Assembly (NCBI GenBank): GCA_029240815.1
Contig: JARDZO010000200.1
Location: 1 to 10,619 of the forward strand
From: Brevibacillus sp.
Lineage (GTDB): Bacteria; Bacillota; Bacilli; Brevibacillales; Brevibacillaceae
Length of the DNA: 10,619 nt
Reading direction: 5' to 3'
How positions within the stretch are numbered: the first letter of the stretch is position 1; each line of letters starts with the position of its first letter. This document shows, piece after piece, positions 7,342 through 10,619 of this stretch. The position numbers were made by a program, and so were the translations under genes. Under the pieces are notes generated by a model, which ran no database searches, was not told where the DNA came from, and worked only from the letters and a program-made list of their open reading frames with translations.

Positions 7342-8324
7342 TCGAGGGCTCTCATTTGTTCCAACATGTAGGCTGTTTTTTTAATTTCTCGCTTGAGGAA
7401 CATGGCTATTTCTCCTTCTGACATCTCCACGTATTGCTGTTGCCGCAAAAAGCGTTCTGTTATATGAGGAAACGAGAGGTCTACATACAGGAGGTGGCGC
7501 TGCTTACGGGAAAGGGGGTTTTCCTGAAGATAGCCTGTCAGAAGATGTTGGAAGTTTCGCGAATTCCATTTCCTGTTTTTTCTCATCATTAAGGAAAGAA
7601 TCCGGCTGATGTCTTTGGAGGGAAAATCGTAGCGGACGTCTTCCCAGTCTATGACTGTAATTTTTTGCTTCACTGACAACAGGTTCCCATTATTAAAATC
7701 ACCGTGACACAAAAAATGTCTGGAGCACGGTAGTTGTTTCCATCGTTTAAAGTAGGCAGAGTTATGCAAGCTTTCGGTCGCAATCTTTCCGGCGATGAGA
7801 AAAAAGGGGAGATGGTCGTTGATGATCATATATTTGGGATCTTCGCTTTGCTCTTGCTTGTTTCTCCATCGTTGTAAATGGGCAAAATCTTCTTCGTATT
7901 CTTCTTCCCACGTGATGGCAGCGTTATAATCCTCACTGACGGAGGTGCTGAAGCCGACGGAAGCGGCATGTATTTTGCCCAGAGTGGCTCCTGTTCGTTT
8001 GATACGAAACGGAGAATTGAGTGCGAGCATGGGGCCGGGTGACCACTCTTGTATGATGAACGGGGAGCCTTTCCAGTAAATGAAGCGTTTGTTGGTTTTC
8101 GTCTTCTGGGTTTTGGGGATGTGAATTCCTTTTCTTAGTAAATGTTCCTCTGCGTCTAAAATAAATTCTTGTCTTTCCGGTGGGGTAAACAAGCTTTTCC
8201 CTACTAATTTTCCTTTGGAGGTCTTAAGGATGACAACAAGGGATTTGTCTGTATTTCTCTCCACTTTGTGACTGACAATTTTCAGATCGTATTCTTCCTC
8301 GATCAAGCGGATGAGTGCATCCAT
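7338..8324 (-). CDS. CotS-type spore coat / aminoglycoside phosphotransferase-like kinase-fold protein
   Basis: A 328-residue protein of the APH/choline-kinase fold, closest in appearance to the CotS/YutH/YsxE spore coat group of Bacilli. The N-lobe covers about 1-95, with alternating strands (SLVVILKTSKGKLVGKSLF at 28-46) and IIQEWSPG at 90-97 as the hinge. The C-lobe carries the Brenner motif HGDFNNGN (207-214, catalytic-type Asp209 and metal-type Asn214) and VIDWEDV (224-230, metal-type Asp226), so the catalytic residues look intact. The substrate is unknown; aminoglycoside resistance is not implied. The ATG at 8324 has TAGGAGGG upstream; the open frame extends further but that part overlaps the Mug gene and reads as shadow sequence. 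The upstream Mug gene ends 64 bases away on the same strand, so co-transcription is possible. I find no convincing sporulation promoter in the gap, so the coat role rests on family resemblance. Confidence 0.82.
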   Translation of the reverse strand: MDALIRLIEEEYDLKIVSHKVERNTDKSLVVILKTSKGKLVGKSLFTPPERQEFILDAEEHLLRKGIHIPKTQKTKTNKRFIYWKGSPFIIQEWSPGPMLALNSPFRIKRTGATLGKIHAASVGFSTSVSEDYNAAITWEEEYEEDFAHLQRWRNKQEQSEDPKYMIINDHLPFFLIAGKIATESLHNSAYFKRWKQLPCSRHFLCHGDFNNGNLLSVKQKITVIDWEDVRYDFPSKDISRILSLMMRKNRKWNSRNFQHLLTGYLQENPLSRKQRHLLYVDLSFPHITERFLRQQQYVEMSEGEIAMFLKREIKKTAYMLEQMRALE

Positions 8325-8388
8325 CTCTACCCTCCTAAAGCATCGAGTATACGAATATCCTACTGGTCGGGAAGGTGAGGTGTGACAA

Positions 8389-8955
8389 CTAGTAAAGGGG
8401 ATGCCAGCCTTTTTCCTGCAAAAACTGGCTGAGCCGACCGAACATCGCCAACCGTTCCTCACGGGTAAAGGATGCATTTGCACCACTTGTCGAAGGAATA
8501 ACGAACAAATAGCAGCCTGGCCAATCCTCAGTTCCAAACGCACGCTCTGGCTGGAGACCAAGGGAAATGGCTTCTTTTTTTTGACCAGTGGCTTGCCGAA
8601 AAGCTGTAATCCCGTTAAAGCAGATCACACGTGGACGGTAGGTCTGGATCATTTGCAAGAACTGCTCCGCACCGTTTGTATAATCTTCTCCACGCAAATC
8701 TGTAGAAGAACGAGTCGGACGAGAGACCAGGTCGGTAATTCCGTAGTTATAATCCAGCAAGGTTGCCGTTTCTTCTGGAGCAAATCGATGCGGCGTCAAT
8801 CCACCCTCATACAAGCCTCGCCAAAACAGATTGGCTGGATTGGCGTAATGATACCCGGCAGTTGCGGAGACTCTCCCAGGGTTTATGCCGCAAAATAAAA
8901 CCGCAAGATCTCGGCGTATGTAAGTAGGCAGCCATTTTTCCGTAAAGTGTACCAT
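8389..8955 (-). CDS. mug: Mismatch-specific uracil/thymine DNA glycosylase (Mug, UDG family 2)
   Basis: Base-excision repair glycosylase of 188 residues that removes uracil or thymine, or alkylated cytosine adducts, mispaired with G. Visible family blocks: FCGINPGRVSATAG (21-34), including the GINPG active-site motif with Asn25; ANPANLFWRGLYEGGLTP (38-55), nearly as in E. coli Mug; LDYNYGITDLVSRPT (67-81); and IPSTSGANASF (153-163), which takes the place of the E. coli NPSGLS intercalation loop. The length is slightly above E. coli Mug (168). ATG at 8955 is chosen because CAGGAGGGG lies before it and the next in-frame ATG (8988) would precede that site. A TGC-TACAAT extended -10 lies just upstream. 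The gene is followed by the CotS-like gene. Confidence 0.92.
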   Translation of the reverse strand: MVHFTEKWLPTYIRRDLAVLFCGINPGRVSATAGYHYANPANLFWRGLYEGGLTPHRFAPEETATLLDYNYGITDLVSRPTRSSTDLRGEDYTNGAEQFLQMIQTYRPRVICFNGITAFRQATGQKKEAISLGLQPERAFGTEDWPGCYLFVIPSTSGANASFTREERLAMFGRLSQFLQEKGWHPLY

Positions 8956-8978
8956 CGTGCACCCCTCCTGTTCCACAC

Positions 8979-8987
8979 ATTGTAGCA
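8979..8987 (-). promoter_or_regulatory. Probable extended -10 promoter of the Mug gene
   Basis: TGC followed directly by TACAAT on the minus strand (8979-8987). There is no good -35 hexamer at 16-18 bases, so the call rests on the extended -10. The leader before the ribosome binding site would be only a few bases. Confidence 0.4.
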
Positions 8988-9012
8988 TAGCAATACACCG
9001 CTTATTGAAAAC

Positions 9013-9037
9013 AAAAAGCCGCCCGAATTCGGACGAC
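9013..9037 (-). terminator. Rho-independent terminator after the 47-aa gene
   Basis: On the minus strand GTCGTCCG, loop AATT, CGGGCGGC (9037-9018; 8 bp with two T-G wobbles) followed by five T (9013-9017). It lies 16 bases beyond the stop of the 47-codon gene and just upstream of the Mug promoter, so it separates the two transcripts. Confidence 0.88.
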
Positions 9038-9053
9038 TGATCATACGGTATGA

Positions 9054-9197
9054 TTACAGTTGAGGATAAGGCAGCATTTGCTCCGGCTCAGCTATAGTAA
9101 ACTGCTCCATTTCATTGCGGACGTATTTTTTGGCTTCAAAAGGAACGTCTTCGTGATCTTCTTTCCCCCACAACCAGCGTGACAGTGAATAAAACAT
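9054..9197 (-). CDS. Hypothetical small protein, 47 aa
   Basis: A short gene below common length cut-offs. The product starts MFYSLSRWLWGKEDHEDVPF, followed by a charged middle (EAKKYVRNEMEQ) and ends AEPEQMLPYPQL. Residues 1-10 form a short aromatic amphipathic segment, possibly a membrane-surface anchor, and the remainder is acidic and polar. No known motif. Support for a real gene: GTGAGGGG about 8 bases before the ATG, a clean stop, a strong terminator 16 bases after it, and a candidate promoter at 9253-9282 upstream. The longer frame overlapping it on the same strand (9136-9351) lacks a convincing start signal and runs into the SET gene. I do not recognise a family and assign no function. 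Confidence 0.7.
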   Translation of the reverse strand: MFYSLSRWLWGKEDHEDVPFEAKKYVRNEMEQFTIAEPEQMLPYPQL

Positions 9198-9252
9198 CGG
9201 TAGGACCCCTCACTTTGTGGAAATAATTGACACAAGGTAAGGATACTCCTAT

Positions 9253-9282
9253 TTTGTAATCTTGAGGTTGTCGGGATGTGAA
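9253..9282 (-). promoter_or_regulatory. Candidate promoter of the 47-aa gene
   Basis: TTCACA (9277-9282) and TACAAA (9253-9258) with an 18-base spacer on the minus strand. Each box departs from consensus (one mismatch in -35, two in -10). The -35 is also the second copy of a tandem TTCACA repeat. Confidence 0.35.
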
Positions 9283-9296
9283 GAAGTTGTGAAGAA
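9277..9296 (-). repeat. Tandem 9-bp direct repeat, 11-bp period (PhoP-box-like)
   Basis: TTCTTCACA occurs twice in a row on the minus strand (9296-9288 and 9285-9277) separated by two bases, so TTCACA recurs every 11 bp, one helical turn. This spacing and hexamer fit the B. subtilis PhoP box pattern TT(A/C/T)ACA-N5, but only two copies are seen and the unit could be chance. Confidence 0.5.
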
Positions 9297-9301
9297 AGGG
9301 G

Positions 9302-9715
9302 TTATTCTTCTTCGTAGAACCAAAGTGGGTCTTTGTTGTCCACTTCCCCATTGTAATTGATCAGGACTTCGTCACCTTCTTTGATATCCGTGAACGCATA
9401 GAAGTCAAAGGTGTGGTTATCAAAATTAATTTCGTAGATCGCGTTTGGTTCGTAAGAGTGGTTAAACAGCATGCCATAACCCAGCAGGAAGGCAGTGTGG
9501 TTCGCGCCATACTCAAATGCATAATCGGCGATCATCGTTTTTTCGATATGTTCATGTTCTGCATTTGGATAAGGGAGAACGGGTGCTTCGTGGATTAATT
9601 CACCTTTACGAATATCTCTCGTAGCGAATACTCCCCGATTGAGGTCGCCATTACTAAGGCTAGAAGTTTTAACGGTTAGCATGTCAATCACCTGCGCATT
9701 CTTTGACGAGAACAT
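9302..9715 (-). CDS. Stand-alone SET-domain protein (putative protein lysine methyltransferase)
   Basis: A 137-residue protein made almost wholly of a minimal SET fold. The pattern RGVFATRDIRKGELIHEAPV (27-46) is the SET start, GYGMLFNHSYEPNAIY (79-94) carries the NHSxxPN SAM-binding motif, and IKEGDEVLINYNG (111-123) the terminal strand with the catalytic-type Tyr121. The pre-SET and post-SET cysteine clusters of eukaryotic enzymes are absent. By family it would methylate a protein lysine using SAM; the substrate is unknown. Start: the ATG at 9715 has TAGGAG five bases before it. A second ATG at 9682 (residue 12) also has a site, AGGTGA, and the recognisable domain begins only after it, so a 126-residue product is a real alternative. 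It lies 95 bases downstream of two small membrane-protein genes on the same strand. No clear promoter of its own is seen. Confidence 0.85.
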   Translation of the reverse strand: MFSSKNAQVIDMLTVKTSSLSNGDLNRGVFATRDIRKGELIHEAPVLPYPNAEHEHIEKTMIADYAFEYGANHTAFLLGYGMLFNHSYEPNAIYEINFDNHTFDFYAFTDIKEGDEVLINYNGEVDNKDPLWFYEEE

Positions 9716-9810
9716 GATGTCTCCTATTTTACCTTAGCATGACAGTTGATCGGAATGAAAGCAACGGTTTACATTTATTTTAAATAAAGAAATAATTGGA
9801 TTGCCTGTGA

Positions 9811-9972
9811 TTAGTCTGTGAGCTTGTCCGAAACGACGATCATGAATGTTGCTAGGGGACCGAGGAAAAGCGAGAGCAAAAACCAGTTCATCCCGCTGCG
9901 GTTTTTCCCTTGAGCTAATCCAGCATTGATCAGGGCGAGAGTGCCCCAGCCGACGAAAAATTGGTTAGCCAA
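9811..9972 (-). CDS. Small membrane protein, 53 aa, TTG start
   Basis: A short gene with a TTG start, easy to miss. The product begins MANQFFVGWGTLALINAG, has a basic turn QGKNRSGMNW (21-30) and a second hydrophobic helix WFLLSLFLGPLATFMIVV (30-47), ending SDKLTD. The turn plus second helix matches a pattern common in many unrelated small bacterial membrane proteins (KGRSxxxWxxLxxxxGPxA), so it is probably a two-helix hairpin with the basic loop in the cytosol. The start is supported by GAGGAGG 9 bases before TTG; no ATG lies in frame near it. Its ribosome binding site begins about 2-4 bases beyond the stop of the preceding small membrane gene, so the two are probably co-transcribed and perhaps coupled. 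Function unknown. Confidence 0.75.
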   Translation of the reverse strand: MANQFFVGWGTLALINAGLAQGKNRSGMNWFLLSLFLGPLATFMIVVSDKLTD

Positions 9973-9990
9973 GTTAGGGAGCCTCCTCTT

Positions 9991-10242
9991 CTATTTTTTA
10001 TTGAGAAAAAGGTAACCAGCAATAAGGACAGGAAATGTCATCCGAAAATATGGAGGGAATGGACTTGAGTTAGCGTCTGGAATGCGCCAAATGACAATCC
10101 CGGAATTTGGGTAGAGCTGTGTGATAGCCTGTTGCTCTTTTTGAAATGTATATTCTTCATATTGATCATAGGCGAAATACCCAAAGAATACGAACAAATG
10201 AATGAATAATGAAAAAAGGACAGCTTTCACATACAGGCGCAA
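9991..10242 (-). CDS. Small two-helix membrane protein, 83 aa, probable TTG start
   Basis: I do not recognise the family. The chosen TTG at 10242 follows GGAAGGGG by about five bases; an earlier in-frame TTG at 10260 would give 89 residues but lacks a ribosome binding site. The product has an N-terminal membrane segment (VKAVLFSLFIHLFVFFGYFA, residues 5-24), a polar region of about 40 residues with YDQYEEYTFQKEQQ and NSGIVIWRIPDAN, and a short C-terminal hydrophobic helix (FPVLIAGYLFL, about 71-81) ending in NKK. The middle loop would face the outside if the Lys-rich ends stay in the cytosol, which is inference. It is the first gene of a probable unit with the 53-aa membrane gene and perhaps the SET gene, and it has a good promoter at 10275-10303. 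Confidence 0.7.
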   Translation of the reverse strand: MRLYVKAVLFSLFIHLFVFFGYFAYDQYEEYTFQKEQQAITQLYPNSGIVIWRIPDANSSPFPPYFRMTFPVLIAGYLFLNKK

Positions 10243-10274
10243 GAGAACCCCTTCCTTCAAATAGAAACTTACTT

Positions 10275-10303
10275 ATTTTACCATTATTTGAGAGATAGGA
10301 CAA
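10275..10303 (-). promoter_or_regulatory. Promoter of the small-membrane-protein unit
   Basis: TTGTCC (10298-10303) and TAAAAT (10275-10280) with a 17-base spacer on the minus strand, and TGG directly before the -10 as an extended element. Start would be about 25 bases before the TTG at 10242. Confidence 0.6.
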
Positions 10304-10483
10304 TCCTGGGGAAGTGGATCGACCATACGTTTCCCTTGTATCCTGTCTTTGAAAAGTGATTTTGGAAAGTGAGAGAGGACAGGGAACCGCTTAATGGTAA
10401 CAGACAGAATATTCAACAAAAGCATTTTCATCGCTTCGCCTTTGTGATAAGGTGGGTAATAATTTTCTATTTGGGAGGCAGAG

Positions 10484-10619
10484 ATGGGAAACTTTTATCT
10501 GTTTGTCGTCATGTCCATCTTGCTCATTATTCTTCCTGGTCCTGATACGGGACTAGCGACGCAAAATACCATTGCGTACGGAAGAGGGGGTGGATTCAAA
10601 ACCGTTTTTGGGATTACGA
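10484..10619 (+). CDS. LysE/RhtB-family amino-acid exporter, N-terminal part (cut by window edge)
   Basis: Inner-membrane exporter of the LysE/RhtB group, which moves amino acids or related metabolites out of the cell; full members are about 200-210 residues with six helices. Only 45 codons are present. They show the first helix (FYLFVVMSILLIILPGPDTG, 4-23) with the family's diagnostic PGPD at residues 18-21, then TQNTIAYGRGGGFKTVFGIT, the loop leading into helix 2 with the usual G-R-x-x-G pattern. The ATG is preceded by GGGAGG five bases away. The gene diverges from the small membrane-protein unit. The 220 bases between them (10261-10483) hold that unit's promoter, a partial inverted repeat CCTGTC/GACAGG near 10339-10385, and no clear promoter for this gene. 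Confidence 0.88.
   Translation, partial: MGNFYLFVVMSILLIILPGPDTGLATQNTIAYGRGGGFKTVFGIT

Noticed and set aside
8401..8898. 165-codon plus-strand open frame
   Set aside because: Antisense to the Mug gene, whose protein motifs are unambiguous.
9136..9351. 71-codon minus-strand frame overlapping the 47-aa gene
   Set aside because: It starts inside the SET coding region, has no ribosome binding site and crosses the repeat and candidate promoter.
9774..9788. AT-only palindrome TTTATTTTAAATAAA
   Set aside because: It has no GC pairs to act as a terminator and no recognised operator consensus; likely chance in an AT-rich gap.
10339..10385. Partial inverted repeat CCTGTC/GACAGG in the gap before the LysE-type gene
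   Set aside because: Arms are only six bases and widely spaced, with no T run and no second copy elsewhere in the window.
10394..10447. 17-codon plus-strand ORF upstream of the LysE-type gene, possible leader peptide
   Set aside because: Weak ribosome binding site, no codon run or attenuator hairpin associated with it; likely chance.

Overview
The window looks like a chromosomal segment of a spore-forming, low-to-mid GC Bacillota, most likely a Brevibacillus or a relative in the Paenibacillaceae. This is inferred from gene content and codon use, not from a database match. The signs are a YjcZ-type sporulation microprotein, a CotS-type spore kinase-like protein, a T-box leader before argS, an S-box (SAM-I) riboswitch before metH, and strong AGGAGG-type ribosome binding sites with GTG and TTG starts.

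Layout. Positions 1-1493 are read on the minus strand. They hold the 5' part of argS (arginyl-tRNA synthetase) with its promoter and a complete T-box leader whose specifier reads CGC (Arg); an unrecognised 164-residue cytosolic protein with a very good sigma-A promoter; and a 33-residue YjcZ-like peptide gene followed by a terminator. Positions 1626-7280 are read on the plus strand and form the methionine unit: a promoter, a SAM-I riboswitch with its own antiterminator and terminator, cobalamin-dependent methionine synthase (metH, 1148 aa), and 21 bases later a two-domain homocysteine methyltransferase / methylenetetrahydrofolate reductase (626 aa). Positions 7338-10242 are again minus strand. 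In transcription order they encode two small membrane proteins, a stand-alone SET-domain protein, a 47-residue hypothetical protein closed by a terminator, a Mug-type DNA glycosylase and a CotS/APH-like protein. At the right edge the first 45 codons of a LysE/RhtB-type exporter begin on the plus strand.

How the genes work together. The MTHFR domain of the second methionine gene makes 5-methyl-THF. MetH passes that methyl group through cobalamin to homocysteine to give methionine, which becomes SAM, and SAM switches the whole unit off through the riboswitch. The argS leader applies the parallel logic to uncharged tRNA-Arg. The remaining genes look like housekeeping (DNA repair), sporulation-associated, or functions I do not recognise.

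Nothing here looks like a mobile element, CRISPR array, phage or defence island. The most useful points for follow-up are three short genes (33, 47 and 53 codons) that routine gene calling could miss, a fourth small gene with a probable TTG start, the tandem TTCACA repeat at one-helical-turn spacing near 9277-9293, the duplicated homocysteine-binding domain within one SAM-controlled operon, and the minimal SET protein.
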